Source of the DNA: Bacillota bacterium
GTDB taxonomy: Bacteria; Bacillota_A; Clostridia; Lachnospirales; Lachnospiraceae
Reading direction: 5' to 3'
Length of the DNA: 64,000 nucleotides
Assembly: GCA_023443625.1 (NCBI GenBank)
Contig: JAEZTQ010000005.1
Location: 143,322 to 207,321 of the forward strand
In this document: in pieces, positions 9,592 through 18,870 of the stretch
Layout of the letters: every line of letters begins with the position of its first letter
Numbering within the stretch: position 1 is the stretch's first letter
Program-made: the position numbers and the translations under genes
Notes under the pieces: generated by a model
What the model saw: only the letters and a program-made list of their open reading frames with translations
Told to the model about the DNA's origin: nothing
Database searches by the model: none

Positions 9592-10221
9592 CTATTTTTT
9601 CACTGTATCACCGGAGTCCGTGCCCTCATTGTTCTGAGCATCACTTAATAAGTTCAATTTATTTACAAAATTAAAGGGATTCAAACGTATAAAAGCTTCT
9701 CCTACTATCTCATCCCTTCGAATAGTTCCAACACTTGCAAAACGGCTGTCCTCGCTATTATTACGATTATCTCCCAGAACGAAATATTCATTCTCCTCCA
9801 ATTTAATTTCTTCCTTCGCAAGGCCATAGTTATTCATTGTTTCAGAGACAATGATATCCATAACTATTTCACCATTGATATAGATTTGTCCATCCTTTAT
9901 CTGAATAGTCTCTCCAGGTAATCCTATAACACGTTTGATATTATAATAGCTATGTTCTTTACTGCCTCTTTTAAATACAATAACATCAAAACGCTTCGGT
10001 TCGATGAAGTGATAAGTAAATTTATTGATAATAATTGAATCACCATCATATAAGGTCTTTTCCATTGATATGCCCACCATATTAGTCTTCTCCAGGGCAT
10101 AATTAATGATAAAATAGGCTAAAAAAATCACAGCAGCAATCTGAGCCGCCCAGATAAAAATTTTGATTAATATTTTCCTGATTTTAGACCCTTTGCCTTC
10201 ATTATCAAAATCAAAATTCAT
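9592..10221 (-). CDS. lepB: Signal peptidase I
   Basis: Type I signal peptidase removes signal peptides from exported proteins. One membrane segment (residues about 18-42) precedes the catalytic serine in GISMEKTL and the catalytic lysine in YNIKRVIGLPGE; the GDNRNNSEDSR box is also present. A cytoplasmic N-terminus rich in Asp, Gly and Lys and a polar C-terminal tail complete about 210 residues. GTG and ATG codons are adjacent; the ATG is chosen because AGGGATAGGTG precedes it. It lies just upstream of rbgA, 9 bp from its start. Confidence 0.95.
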   Translation of the reverse strand: MNFDFDNEGKGSKIRKILIKIFIWAAQIAAVIFLAYFIINYALEKTNMVGISMEKTLYDGDSIIINKFTYHFIEPKRFDVIVFKRGSKEHSYYNIKRVIGLPGETIQIKDGQIYINGEIVMDIIVSETMNNYGLAKEEIKLEENEYFVLGDNRNNSEDSRFASVGTIRRDEIVGEAFIRLNPFNFVNKLNLLSDAQNNEGTDSGDTVKK

Positions 10222-10303
10222 CACCTATCCCTACCCCTCCTCAATAAATAAAATCTGTTACATTTATTGTTTATAGATATCTTCTCTTAAGATGTTGTAT
10301 TTT

Positions 10304-10336
10304 TAATGATATAGGATATAACTTCCTATATCATTA
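10304..10336 (-). terminator. Second terminator hairpin after rplS
   Basis: A 12-bp perfect stem (TAATGATATAGG and CCTATATCATTA) with a nine-base loop, flanked by A/T runs on both sides, follows the first rplS terminator. It could also act for plus-strand transcripts. Confidence 0.7.
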
Positions 10337-10340
10337 AAAA

Positions 10341-10365
10341 GGGACAATCACTTAAGTATTGTCCC
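10341..10365 (-). terminator. Intrinsic terminator of rplS
   Basis: On the minus strand GGGACAAT, nine bases, ATTGTCCC and then TTTTT lie 11 bp beyond the rplS stop, a standard Rho-independent terminator that isolates rplS from lepB. Confidence 0.9.
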
Positions 10366-10375
10366 TTCGCTGTAT

Positions 10376-10723
10376 TTATCTGATTAACTCTTTAACTTTA
10401 GCTTTCTTACCTACTCTGGAACGTAAATAGAAGAGCTTAGCTTTTCTAACTTTACCATATCTTATAACTTCGATTCTATCGATGCTAGGACTGTGAAGCG
10501 GCCAGGTTTTCTCAACGCCGATACCGTTGGATGTTTTTCTAACAGTAAAGGTTTCTCTTGCTCCGCCGTTCTGTCTCTTTAATACGGTTCCTTCAAATAC
10601 CTGTAATCTTTCACGATTACCTTCTTTTACTTTTGCGTATACTTGAATTGTATCGCCTACGTTGAAGTCTGCAACTTCAGCTTTAAGCTGTTCAGCTTCA
10701 ATACTTTTAATAATATCGTTCAT
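10376..10723 (-). CDS. rplS: 50S ribosomal protein L19
   Basis: L19 sits at the 30S-50S interface. The 115-residue sequence is typical: [26 protein letters not shown] near the N-terminus and [17 protein letters not shown] at the end. An AGGAGG ribosome site precedes the ATG. The gene has its own promoter and tandem terminators, so it is a separate transcription unit between trmD and lepB. Confidence 0.99.
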   Translation of the reverse strand: MNDIIKSIEAEQLKAEVADFNVGDTIQVYAKVKEGNRERLQVFEGTVLKRQNGGARETFTVRKTSNGIGVEKTWPLHSPSIDRIEVIRYGKVRKAKLFYLRSRVGKKAKVKELIR

Positions 10724-10807
10724 TTTGTGACCTCCTATTATTTAGATGTTCTTAACACGAATCGGCTTTGCCCTGTATCAGAGGACCATCCTTTCTCACA
10801 TCTAGTT

Positions 10808-10836
10808 ACTTTAGCATAAATCAGGACAATTTGCAA
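10808..10836 (-). promoter_or_regulatory. Sigma-A-type promoter of rplS
   Basis: Minus strand: TTGCAA (10831-10836), 17-bp spacer, TAAAGT (10808-10813). It leaves a leader of roughly 80 nt before rplS; a GC-rich segment near 10760-10790 in the leader may fold, as in other L19 leaders. Confidence 0.7.
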
Positions 10837-10941
10837 GAGCTTTTTTTCTTGACTAATATGATTAATATTCATTTCTCTCTGGTCTTATGCCTTAGACTAG
10901 TTGAAGCCAAACTATAACATTAACATTGAACAAATACAAAG

Positions 10942-11718
10942 TTAATTAACCTCGTAGTTCTTCTGGAAAATTAAACGGGTAAGATATTCACGTTCTTTTT
11001 CCGTAAGTTCCGCATTTTCCAGTAAATCAGGCCTTCTTTCATAGGTACGTAGAATGGACTGCTCTCGTCTCCAAGCCTCTATATTAGCATGATGCCCTGA
11101 CAAAAGTACCCCAGGTACTTTTGTCCCCATAAAAGTCTCCGGCCTGGTATACTGGGGATATTCTAAGAGGTTGTCCTGCAAGGATTCAAATTCGCTAGAA
11201 ACCTCATTATTAAGTACACCGGGTACCAACCTTGCAATTGCATCTATCATAACCATAGCTGGCAATTCTCCACCTGTTAAAACATAGTCTCCGATGGAAA
11301 TATAATCCGTAACCACCATTTCCAATACTCTTTCATCTATTCCTTCATAATGTCCGCATAAAAAGATTAAATCCTCTTCTCTAGACAGTTCCTGAGCCAT
11401 TTTCTGGGTAAATAAGCTTCCTTGAGGTGTTACATAGATAACACGGGGGTTTTTCGTATCAGAAACATGGCTATTTGACATTTTAATATGGTTTGCCAGG
11501 TAACCATAGGCTTTATAGATTGGTTCTGCCTGCATCACCATTCCAGCTCCACCACCGTAAGGATAATCATCAACTCTGCTATGCTTATCCTCACTAAAAT
11601 CTCTTATATTTACCGTATTAACCGAAATCAAACCTTTATCTATAGCTCTGCCCGTGATGCTGGTGTTAAGTCCTTGCTGTATCATTTCCGGAAAAAGCGT
11701 AAGTACGTGAAAATCCAT
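10942..11718 (-). CDS. trmD: tRNA (guanine-N1)-methyltransferase
   Basis: TrmD methylates G37 next to the anticodon using S-adenosylmethionine, which prevents frameshifting. Knot-fold landmarks are present: [12 protein letters not shown] at the start, [24 protein letters not shown] and [14 protein letters not shown]. At 258 residues it is slightly longer than the E. coli protein. It starts 4 bp after the rimM stop, so the pair is probably co-translated. Confidence 0.98.
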   Translation of the reverse strand: MDFHVLTLFPEMIQQGLNTSITGRAIDKGLISVNTVNIRDFSEDKHSRVDDYPYGGGAGMVMQAEPIYKAYGYLANHIKMSNSHVSDTKNPRVIYVTPQGSLFTQKMAQELSREEDLIFLCGHYEGIDERVLEMVVTDYISIGDYVLTGGELPAMVMIDAIARLVPGVLNNEVSSEFESLQDNLLEYPQYTRPETFMGTKVPGVLLSGHHANIEAWRREQSILRTYERRPDLLENAELTEKEREYLTRLIFQKNYEVN

Positions 11719-11722
11719 AATC

Positions 11723-12229
11723 TTATATTAACCCCTTCATTAAATGTACTGTTATTCTCTTATTTTCAAGATCTACATCCAGGATACATTCCTTGATGGA
11801 GGGCAATAGAATTTCTTTCCCCTCTAAGGTTTTAACCACATATACATCATTGGCAGCAGATGTAAGTATCTCCTTTAATATTCCTAGCTTTTCCCCTTCA
11901 TCAGAAAACACTTCCGAATCAATCAAATCACAAATAAAATATTCATCCTCTTCCAGCTTAACTGCTTTATCTCTTGTTATAAGCAAATCCCTGCCCCGGT
12001 ATTTTTCAATATCATTAATATTGTCAATCCCCTTAAACTTCAAGATAACCATTTGCTTGAAATATTTAACTCCTTCAATCTCTAAAGGAATAAGTTCTTT
12101 ACCCGTATCAAGTAAAATATCTTTTAACTGTGTAAAACGATTGAAATCGTCCGTTGTGGGGAAGACCTTTACCTCTCCCTTAATTCCATGTGTCGAGGAG
12201 ATAACCCCAACTCTAAGATACTCTTCCAT
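11723..12229 (-). CDS. rimM: Ribosome maturation factor RimM
   Basis: RimM assists assembly of the 30S head with ribosomal protein S19. The 168-residue protein shows the RimM N-terminal barrel ([21 protein letters not shown]) and a C-terminal PRC-barrel ([33 protein letters not shown]). The ATG has GAGGACATTAAG upstream. Unlike in many Firmicutes it is separated from khpA by about 500 bp containing a terminator and a repeat array, so it probably uses its own promoter. Confidence 0.96.
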   Translation of the reverse strand: MEEYLRVGVISSTHGIKGEVKVFPTTDDFNRFTQLKDILLDTGKELIPLEIEGVKYFKQMVILKFKGIDNINDIEKYRGRDLLITRDKAVKLEEDEYFICDLIDSEVFSDEGEKLGILKEILTSAANDVYVVKTLEGKEILLPSIKECILDVDLENKRITVHLMKGLI

Positions 12230-12446
12230 ATGCTTAATGTCCTCTTTATACTATATTTATTTATAATAATATCAAATGATATAATTTTCATCTTCATTAT
12301 AGTTATAGCTATAATAATCCCACAATAATTCATGCTATTTAGTTTATATAAAATATTCTCAGCTTATCTAGTTTGTATTATCATACTTATAATACTTCTT
12401 GTCTTAATTATTAATTTATTTTCTCTATTCTATAATACTATTATTA

Positions 12447-12452
12447 TAGTGT
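12447..12452 (-). promoter_or_regulatory. Probable -10 box for rimM-trmD
   Basis: A TATAAT hexamer on the minus strand lies directly after the repeat array and about 215 bp before rimM. The -35 region falls at the edge of the array (AAAATT), so it is weak by sequence. About 200 nt of AT-rich leader follow, in which I see no clear riboswitch. Confidence 0.4.
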
Positions 12453-12470
12453 AAAAATAAAAAGCAATTT

Positions 12471-12640
12471 TCACACTTAGAAGTTTGTGCCTGCGTAATC
12501 CTCGGCACAACCTAGCTCAAAGGGAAGGAATGTACTGTTAGTGTGAATTATTAAAAAGCATAATTCACACCTAGAAGTTTGTGCCTGCGTAATCCTCGGC
12601 ACAACCTAACTCAAAGGGAAGGAATGTACTGTTAGTATGT
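12471..12640. repeat. Two 76-bp structured repeats with 94-bp period
   Basis: Two copies (12471-12546 and 12565-12640) are nearly identical. Each contains the perfect hairpin TTGTGCC / GGCACAA around a conserved 12-base loop, then a conserved segment ending in GGAAGGAATGTACTGTTAG, and outer arms CACAC / GTGTG that close the unit. Substitutions between copies are few and fall mainly at paired or outer positions. Lies between the khpA terminator and the probable rimM promoter. I do not recognise the element. Confidence 0.85.
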
Positions 12641-12649
12641 ATAAAAAGA

Positions 12650-12688
12650 AGCTGATCTATTATGCCATTTAGACATAACAGACAGCCT
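12650..12688 (-). terminator. Terminator of the ylxM-ffh-rpsP-khpA unit
   Basis: Minus strand: AGGCTGTCTGTTATG pairs with CATAATAGATCAGCTT across a nine-base loop, followed by CTTTTTATAC. It lies about 40 bp past the khpA stop. Confidence 0.85.
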
Positions 12689-12727
12689 CCTGGATTCTGC
12701 TTAGGAAAAACTGCAAATGGAGTACTG

Positions 12728-12964
12728 CTACTGCAGAATCTCAACAACTACCTTCTTGTCATCCTTTGTTGCGGCTGCCTTAACTACGGTACGAATGGAT
12801 TTTGCGATACGGCCTTGTTTACCGATCACTTTACCCATATCATCAGAAGCGACCTTTAATTCCACAACAATTGCTTTCTCGGTTTCTTTTTCCGTAACAA
12901 CAACCTCATCGGGATGATCCACGAGTGATTTAGCGATAACTTCGACTAATTCCTTCATCTTCAC
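12728..12964 (-). CDS. khpA: KH-domain RNA-binding protein KhpA
   Basis: A 78-residue single KH domain with the GKxG loop in KVIGKQGRIAKSIRT. KhpA (YlqC) is a conserved small RNA chaperone that pairs with KhpB in several Firmicutes and affects cell division and small-RNA stability. It follows rpsP with a 71-bp gap, the common order ffh-rpsP-khpA. GGAGGTAGTGA precedes the start. Confidence 0.96.
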   Translation of the reverse strand: MKMKELVEVIAKSLVDHPDEVVVTEKETEKAIVVELKVASDDMGKVIGKQGRIAKSIRTVVKAAATKDDKKVVVEILQ

Positions 12965-13035
12965 TACCTCCTATACAAAATATAGAAGTGGAAAAAGACA
13001 CAAAGTGTCTTCTCCATACTCCACACCGATGCTTA

Positions 13036-13278
13036 TTAAAGAATACCAGAATTCTTAAAAATCTTGCCTACTGTATCTGTCGGTTGTGCACCATTTGCTA
13101 ACCATTTCTTTGCTGCTTCCTCGTTTACGCTGAAAGCGCTAGGGTTTTTGGTAGGATCATAAGTACCGATTTCCTCGATAAATCTACCATCTCTTGGTGA
13201 CTTGGAATCAGAAACAACGATTCTATAGAAAGGAGCCTTTTTTTGTCCCATTCTCTTTAATCTAATTTTTACTGCCAT
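13036..13278 (-). CDS. rpsP: 30S ribosomal protein S16
   Basis: An 80-residue S16 with the typical start [32 protein letters not shown] and the GTYDP motif. S16 is an early 30S assembly protein. AAGGAGGTGAAAT precedes the ATG. It is encoded between ffh and khpA. Confidence 0.99.
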   Translation of the reverse strand: MAVKIRLKRMGQKKAPFYRIVVSDSKSPRDGRFIEEIGTYDPTKNPSAFSVNEEAAKKWLANGAQPTDTVGKIFKNSGIL

Positions 13279-13458
13279 TTTATTTCACCTCCTTAAATTC
13301 ATAAGTATTAGAATGCCAATTCTAAGGAATCAGCTACTAACTATTATATCACTGACGGATTACTCCAAACTATGATATAAATTTATATTGTAAATGTTAA
13401 TATCTTTGGAAGCTCCTTATTTCATAAGCTTCTTAGTTTTACAACAATACAAGACGAA

Positions 13459-14802
13459 TTAAAATCCGAAAGGCATCTTAAATTTATTATGTTTTCCGCC
13501 TTTTCCTAACATTCCAGAGAACTGCTTTGACATCTTCTTAAACTGCTCTACTTGCTTAACAAGAGCATTAACTTCACTGATATCCACACCTGCTCCGGCT
13601 GCAATTCGTTTCTTACGAGAAGGATTTAATAAGGACGGATTAGACCGTTCTGCCTTCGTCATAGAATTTATGATTGCTTCGGGTTTAGAGAGGGCATTAT
13701 CATCAATATCTATCCCCTTTAGCTGCTTGCCCATACCCGGTATCATACCAAGTAAATCTGTAATACCACCCATCTTCTTAACTTGCTGCATATTCTCTAG
13801 GAAATCATTAAAATCAAATTCCGCTTTTTTTAGCTTCTTTTCTAATTCCTTAGCTTTTGTTTCATCAAACTCAGCCTGTGCTTTATCAATGAGGGTAAGG
13901 ATATCTCCCATTCCTAGAATTCTTGATGCCATACGATCTGGATAAAATTGCTCCAAATCAGAAAGCTTCTCACCCATACCAATATATAAAATCGGGCGTC
14001 CAGTAACAGCTTTAATGGAAAGAGCTGCACCACCTCTGGTATCACCATCTAACTTAGTTAAAATAACGCCGTCAATTGTTAGCTTTTCATTGAACATCTC
14101 GGATACATTAACCGCATCCTGTCCTGTCATAGCATCTACTACGAGAATTGTCTGATGTACAGTAATATTTGCTTTAATCTCCTGAAGCTCTTCCATCATG
14201 GCTTCATCAATATGAAGTCGACCTGCTGTATCTAATATAACCACATTGTAATTATTCTTAGCTGCATGTTCCATAGCAGCCTTTGCTATATTCACAGGCT
14301 TATGCTTATCGCCCATTGAGAATACACTGACTCCCTGTTTGTCTCCATTGATTTGCAGCTGATCAATCGCTGCCGGACGATAGATATCGCAAGCAACTAA
14401 TAATGGATTTCTTCCCTTTGATTTAAGCTTTCCTGCTAACTTTGCTACAGTCGTTGTTTTACCTGCACCCTGAAGACCGCACATCATAAGTACAGTGATT
14501 TCATTAGAGGGTCGTAACTGTAGTTCAACGGTATTTTCACCTAATAGATTAACCATCTCTTCGTTAACAATCTTTATAACCATCTGTCCTGGAGTCAAGC
14601 TGTTTAGAACATCCTGTCCAACTGCACGCTCAGAAACTCTGTTCACAAAACTCTTAACAACCTTAAAGTTAACATCGGCTTCTAGAAGAGCCATCTTTAC
14701 TTCCTTTAAAGCAGCTTTAACATCTGCCTCAGAAAGTCTTCCTTTTCCCTTTAAGCTTTTAAATATATTCTGAAGTTTATCGGATAAGTTTTCAAATGCC
14801 AT
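13459..14802 (-). CDS. ffh: Signal recognition particle protein Ffh
   Basis: Ffh binds 4.5S RNA and signal sequences and delivers nascent membrane proteins to FtsY. The order is N domain, G domain (P-loop GLQGAGKTTT near residue 107, DTAGR, TKLDGDTRGG) and methionine-rich M domain (LGMIPGMGKQLKG, RKKRIAAGAGVDISEVN). The 447 residues are a normal length. It starts 3 bp after ylxM, and its receptor ftsY is at about 30 kb. Confidence 0.98.
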   Translation of the reverse strand: MAFENLSDKLQNIFKSLKGKGRLSEADVKAALKEVKMALLEADVNFKVVKSFVNRVSERAVGQDVLNSLTPGQMVIKIVNEEMVNLLGENTVELQLRPSNEITVLMMCGLQGAGKTTTVAKLAGKLKSKGRNPLLVACDIYRPAAIDQLQINGDKQGVSVFSMGDKHKPVNIAKAAMEHAAKNNYNVVILDTAGRLHIDEAMMEELQEIKANITVHQTILVVDAMTGQDAVNVSEMFNEKLTIDGVILTKLDGDTRGGAALSIKAVTGRPILYIGMGEKLSDLEQFYPDRMASRILGMGDILTLIDKAQAEFDETKAKELEKKLKKAEFDFNDFLENMQQVKKMGGITDLLGMIPGMGKQLKGIDIDDNALSKPEAIINSMTKAERSNPSLLNPSRKKRIAAGAGVDISEVNALVKQVEQFKKMSKQFSGMLGKGGKHNKFKMPFGF

Positions 14803-14805
14803 AAA

Positions 14806-15180
14806 TTAAAGCTCCTTTAAAATATCGTCTGCCAAGGTTACTATGTTACTGATATTTGCTATATCTCCTGAATATGTTGTATCATCTACGATCGTTTTGA
14901 TCGTGTTTAATTTATCTTTAATTGATTGAAATTTACTTACTAAGGATAGCTTCGCCTCATATTCTCTTAATTCTAAGGTGCAGCGCTTTACGATGTCATA
15001 CACACCCTGTCTGCTGATACCCTGTTCAGCGGCTATCTCACTAAGGGATAGATCATTTAATACATAATCCTCAAAAATTTGCTTCTTATGGTCACTTAAT
15101 AATTCACCATAAAAGTCGTAAAGTATGGATTGCTGGACAATTTCCTCTAATTTATCTATCTGTGTTTTACTTTGCCCCAT
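14806..15180 (-). CDS. ylxM: YlxM, helix-turn-helix partner of the SRP operon
   Basis: The frame stays open for 66 more codons upstream, but those overlap the terminator of the ABC transporter unit and the promoter, so the start is placed at MGQSKTQIDKLEEIVQ, which has AGGTGGTGA upstream. This gives 124 residues, the normal YlxM size. A sigma-factor-like HTH is visible (LSLSEIAAEQGISRQGVYDIVKRC). In other Gram-positives YlxM binds SRP components and modulates FtsY activity. It heads the ylxM-ffh unit. Confidence 0.93.
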   Translation of the reverse strand: MGQSKTQIDKLEEIVQQSILYDFYGELLSDHKKQIFEDYVLNDLSLSEIAAEQGISRQGVYDIVKRCTLELREYEAKLSLVSKFQSIKDKLNTIKTIVDDTTYSGDIANISNIVTLADDILKEL

Positions 15181-15189
15181 TTCATTCAC

Positions 15190-15218
15190 CACCTGTAAAG
15201 GTTTTTTCTTTACAGGTG
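15190..15218. promoter_or_regulatory. Perfect inverted repeat over the ylxM start site
   Basis: CACCTGTAAAG and CTTTACAGGTG, 11 bp each, are separated by seven bases. The repeat begins one base after the -10 box and ends within the ylxM ribosome site, so it covers the likely transcription start. It could be an operator, or form a short RNA hairpin hiding AGGTGG. Confidence 0.7.
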
Positions 15219-15219
15219 C

Positions 15220-15248
15220 AGTATATATGAATTTAGGAGTATTGTCAA
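15220..15248 (-). promoter_or_regulatory. Sigma-A promoter of ylxM-ffh
   Basis: Minus strand: consensus TTGACA (15243-15248), exactly 17 bp, TATACT (15220-15225). Transcription should start near 15213, leaving a very short leader. Confidence 0.88.
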
Positions 15249-15306
15249 GTAGAATATTTGAATTTACATCAATAAGAACGGCTACTGAACGACCTAAGAA
15301 CGGCTC

Positions 15307-15348
15307 GTAAAAGGACAGGGTATAATTTCTTATACACTGCCCTTTTAG
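15307..15348 (-). terminator. Terminator of the ABC exporter unit
   Basis: Minus strand AAAAGGGCAGTGTATAA and TTATACCCTGTCCTTTT form a long stem with a short loop, followed by a T-rich end. It lies about 60 bp beyond the stop of the second exporter gene and just before the ylxM promoter. A and T runs on both sides may make it bidirectional. Confidence 0.85.
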
Positions 15349-15408
15349 GCTATTCAGGCTAGATGACATTGGTTTCACAACAACATAACCTTTTTCATAT
15401 AAATTTCT

Positions 15409-17106
15409 TTATGCCTTCTGTTCTTGATTTGAATATAACTGATAAAAATAACCCTTTTTATCAATCAGTTCTTTAAAATTGCCTTTCTCTTCGACCATGC
15501 CATTTTTCATTACTATAATTTCGTCATAGCCTAGCAATACTTCCTTTGCAATCCTATGCGTAATAGATATAATAGTAATATTTGATAGTAGGATAAGATT
15601 TTGCTCGATTTTTAAATAGTTTTCTTCATCTAGTGCTGATGTTGCCTCATCTAAAAATAGAACATCCTTATTATTTAGTAATGCCCTGGCTATAGAAATG
15701 CGTTGTTTTTCACCCCCAGAGAAATTTTTTCCTCCCTCTTCAATCACAGTCTTCAATCCATGCTCTAAAGCAGCAATCTTTTCCTTCATCTCAACCATCT
15801 CAAGCACTTTATTTATTGTATCATCTTCTATCGATTGTCGAAACATTGTTAGATTATCTTTAATGGAGCCTTGAAAAAGATATGTATTTTGTGAAACGCA
15901 GGCAATAAAATTATAGATTGAATTCATGTCTTTGTTTTTAATTGATTGATTATCAACCAATATTTCTCCGGTATAATTTTCATAATATCCAAGAATTAGT
16001 TTAAAAAGAGTGCTTTTACCGGAACCACTTTCCCCTATGATTGTATACTTTTTATTTTTATCTAATTCTAAAGAAACATTGTTTAACACAGGCTTATCAA
16101 AAGAAAGTGACACATGATCAAGCCTGATATTCTGTTCCATTGGAGATATCGGTTCCTTATTATTTGGTGTAATCAAAAACCCATTATATTTCATAAGGAA
16201 GGCATCCGAGCCTTGTATCTTCGGTAAATAATTACTAATATTTCCCAAAGGACCAGAAACACCGTTGGATATAAAACTAATTGCAAATACCTCGCCTATT
16301 GTTAACTGTCCATGTATTGCCAAAAACATACCTACCAGCAACACTCCTATAGTAATTAAAATTGAAGAAACTGCCACGGAATTTGAAACAAAATCGAGAT
16401 AAAGAAAAGCCTTGCGTTTCTGTCTGGCTAATTCTTTATTATATACACCATGTTTCTCAAATACTTTTAATTCTACATTATTATATTTAAAGAACTCATA
16501 CCCTGCCAGATAATCATTTATTTTTAGTGTATACTGCTGTAGCTCATTACCATAGGAATTCATCTTATGATTTAATTTTTTCATAAACAAATTAGGCAAT
16601 AAAATAGGTACAAAGCTTACACATCCGATAAATAATGTTGTCCAAATATTAATCTGAAGCAGTGTAATCAACGAAATAATCAGTAAGATAATTTCTTTCG
16701 ATACCTCAATGTATGGCTTTATATAATTATCCTCCAATACACGAATATCGTTAATCAGATTGGAGGAAAGAGCTGCATCTCCTTCTTCTATATATTGCGA
16801 CATTGGTTTATTCATAATTCCATTGAATAATTTAGTTCTTGTTGATGTATACACGTTCTCTAAATACCTGGCTTCAAAATAGCTATAGATAAAGTACATC
16901 AAAATAACTGATACGGTTATAATCAATAAATGTATCAAAAATTCCTGAAAATATTCCCTGTCCTTACTCTGTGCAACATCAAGGGACAATCCGATGAGTT
17001 TTGAAAAAATAACCGTTAAGTAACTATAGATCAGATAAGTAATAAAAAATGTTATGATCCATTTTCCTCCGGTAGTAAAATTATTTCTAAAAAAGGTTTT
17101 ATGCAT
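15409..17106 (-). CDS. ABC exporter half-transporter, second subunit
   Basis: A fused membrane and ATPase half-transporter. About six hydrophobic helices fill residues 15-300, then a nucleotide-binding domain with Walker A GESGSGKST, signature NFSGGEKQRIS, Walker B VLFLDEATSALD and H-loop SITHR. The reading frame overlaps the end of the preceding exporter gene. A GTG three codons earlier exists, but the ATG giving MHKTFFRNN has GGGGGTGA at better spacing. With its neighbour it should form a heterodimeric exporter for a peptide, lipid or drug; the cargo is not evident. Confidence 0.9.
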   Translation of the reverse strand: MHKTFFRNNFTTGGKWIITFFITYLIYSYLTVIFSKLIGLSLDVAQSKDREYFQEFLIHLLIITVSVILMYFIYSYFEARYLENVYTSTRTKLFNGIMNKPMSQYIEEGDAALSSNLINDIRVLEDNYIKPYIEVSKEIILLIISLITLLQINIWTTLFIGCVSFVPILLPNLFMKKLNHKMNSYGNELQQYTLKINDYLAGYEFFKYNNVELKVFEKHGVYNKELARQKRKAFLYLDFVSNSVAVSSILITIGVLLVGMFLAIHGQLTIGEVFAISFISNGVSGPLGNISNYLPKIQGSDAFLMKYNGFLITPNNKEPISPMEQNIRLDHVSLSFDKPVLNNVSLELDKNKKYTIIGESGSGKSTLFKLILGYYENYTGEILVDNQSIKNKDMNSIYNFIACVSQNTYLFQGSIKDNLTMFRQSIEDDTINKVLEMVEMKEKIAALEHGLKTVIEEGGKNFSGGEKQRISIARALLNNKDVLFLDEATSALDEENYLKIEQNLILLSNITIISITHRIAKEVLLGYDEIIVMKNGMVEEKGNFKELIDKKGYFYQLYSNQEQKA

Positions 17107-18805
17107 GTACTTCACCCCCGATTTCTTCCGGGTATTCTACAGCGATGGCACTGATATTTTTTAGTTCTTCATAGGTTCCTTCCTGTGCAATATATCCATT
17201 TTTTAATACATAGATCTTATCATACATAAATATCGTTTCGTTGGTTCTGTGGATAATCGAAATGATGGTTTTATCCTTGAACCCTAACAATGTTTTCTCA
17301 ATATTAACAGCTGTGATATTATCTAACGCTGAAGACCCTTCATCAATCAGAAGTATATCTGCATCAGCTATGTATGCTCTGGCAATGGCGATACGCTGTT
17401 TTTCACCTCCAGAAAAATTTTTACCTCCCTCAGAAATAATACTATCCAAACCGTCTGGTAATGAATTTATTAAATCTTTTAATCCTGCTGCCTCTATTGC
17501 TAATTGAATTTTATCATCACTATACTCTTTAAATAATGTTATATTCTCTCTTACAGTGCCTTCCATGACGAAAACATTCTGATGGATGTATGCAATTCGA
17601 GACCATATACTTTTTAATTTCAATTCTTTAAGCTCCGTTTTATCTAGGTGAATACTTCCCTTGTATTCTGAGTAATAACCCATAATAAGCTTAAGTAACG
17701 TACTCTTCCCACTGCCACTCTCTCCCATTAGGGCATAGTGCTTCCCTTTTTGAAAAGTTGCTGTAATATCCTTCAAAACTATCTTGTCTCCAAAAGCTAT
17801 ACCTACATGCTCTAAGCGGATCGAATGGGTGAACTCCTCAAGGATCTTTACTGTCAAATCATTTTGTATACTCTCATTATCATTTGTGATAAATATAGAT
17901 ATTTTATCCCGTATATCATTGGTCGAATTAATGGCTGTGAAATAGCTTAATATACTCGCTATCGGATTCCCTACATTATTGGCAAGTCCGAACAATAGAG
18001 TAACCATTGCTACGGATATTGCTCCCATGATAGAACTATAGGTAAAGAATAATTGTGAACCTATTTTTATTAAATAAACTGCACTGATAACCAGACACAT
18101 ATTTACTGCCTTACAGATATTCTGATTTCGTTTAATCTTTTCCAGCTTTTGTACTTCCTTTAAGAAAAACTTCTTAATCAATGCTTCCCTTTGAAAGGTT
18201 TTTATTAGCTCAAAAGCATATACATATTCTTTTACTTTATTCGTATAACTCGATAATTTATCAGAAACCAATAACCCATGTCTGCCTAATTTTTTTTTCA
18301 TAATAAAGGGCTGTATCACAGAAGGAATCGCAAAAAGAATAATGATAAACATATATTGATACCCGATTAAACAAATCGAAAGAAGCATAATCACTAACTG
18401 AACCGAATCCCCAATCAACTCCAGAACATTTGTATAATAATTATCTTCCAGTATACTTACATCGTTAAAAAGCAGGGATGAATAATATGAGGTGTTTTCT
18501 TTGTTATATTCAGAAATCTCCATATCATATACTCTAGCGAAGATATCCTTACGTAATTTAATTGAAATTTCATATAGAATATATCGTTTTGCTACTGCAA
18601 GAATTAAAATAAGTATCAATAAGGTTAGCAGGATTATTACGCAAAATAACGTAATTTGATATGCCTTTGTTAAATTCATTTCCTCTGTAATTTCAGTTAT
18701 CCAGGAATATGCTCGAAATACGAAAGTCAGGCATGCATATGTCAGTATTGAGATTAAGAAATAGCATACCAGAAGTCTTTTTTGTTTAAAAAAATATTGA
18801 TTCAT
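17099..18805 (-). CDS. ABC exporter half-transporter, first subunit
   Basis: A 568-residue half-transporter with an N-terminal six-helix membrane domain and an ATPase domain: Walker A GESGSGKST, signature NFSGGEKQRIA, Walker B ILLIDEGSSALD, H-loop SIIHR. All catalytic residues appear present, so neither subunit of the pair is obviously a dead half. The start MNQYFFKQKR is preferred over an upstream ATG because AGAAGGAATG precedes it. Its stop overlaps the next gene by a few bases. A decayed gene fragment lies immediately upstream. Confidence 0.9.
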   Translation of the reverse strand: MNQYFFKQKRLLVCYFLISILTYACLTFVFRAYSWITEITEEMNLTKAYQITLFCVIILLTLLILILILAVAKRYILYEISIKLRKDIFARVYDMEISEYNKENTSYYSSLLFNDVSILEDNYYTNVLELIGDSVQLVIMLLSICLIGYQYMFIIILFAIPSVIQPFIMKKKLGRHGLLVSDKLSSYTNKVKEYVYAFELIKTFQREALIKKFFLKEVQKLEKIKRNQNICKAVNMCLVISAVYLIKIGSQLFFTYSSIMGAISVAMVTLLFGLANNVGNPIASILSYFTAINSTNDIRDKISIFITNDNESIQNDLTVKILEEFTHSIRLEHVGIAFGDKIVLKDITATFQKGKHYALMGESGSGKSTLLKLIMGYYSEYKGSIHLDKTELKELKLKSIWSRIAYIHQNVFVMEGTVRENITLFKEYSDDKIQLAIEAAGLKDLINSLPDGLDSIISEGGKNFSGGEKQRIAIARAYIADADILLIDEGSSALDNITAVNIEKTLLGFKDKTIISIIHRTNETIFMYDKIYVLKNGYIAQEGTYEELKNISAIAVEYPEEIGGEVHA

Positions 18806-18870
18806 TTTATCATTCCTTCTATGAGTTTTCCTCTTAGTTTCATTCGGGTATGGTTCTTTGTAAGGCATCT

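Noticed and set aside
12471..12640. Tandem c-di-GMP or other known riboswitch
   Set aside because: None of the conserved GEMM or other riboswitch cores I know is visible, and the element lies upstream of the probable promoter.
14806..15378. Longer ylxM start
   Set aside because: The extension runs through a terminator and the consensus promoter, and the internal ATG has the good ribosome site and usual family length.
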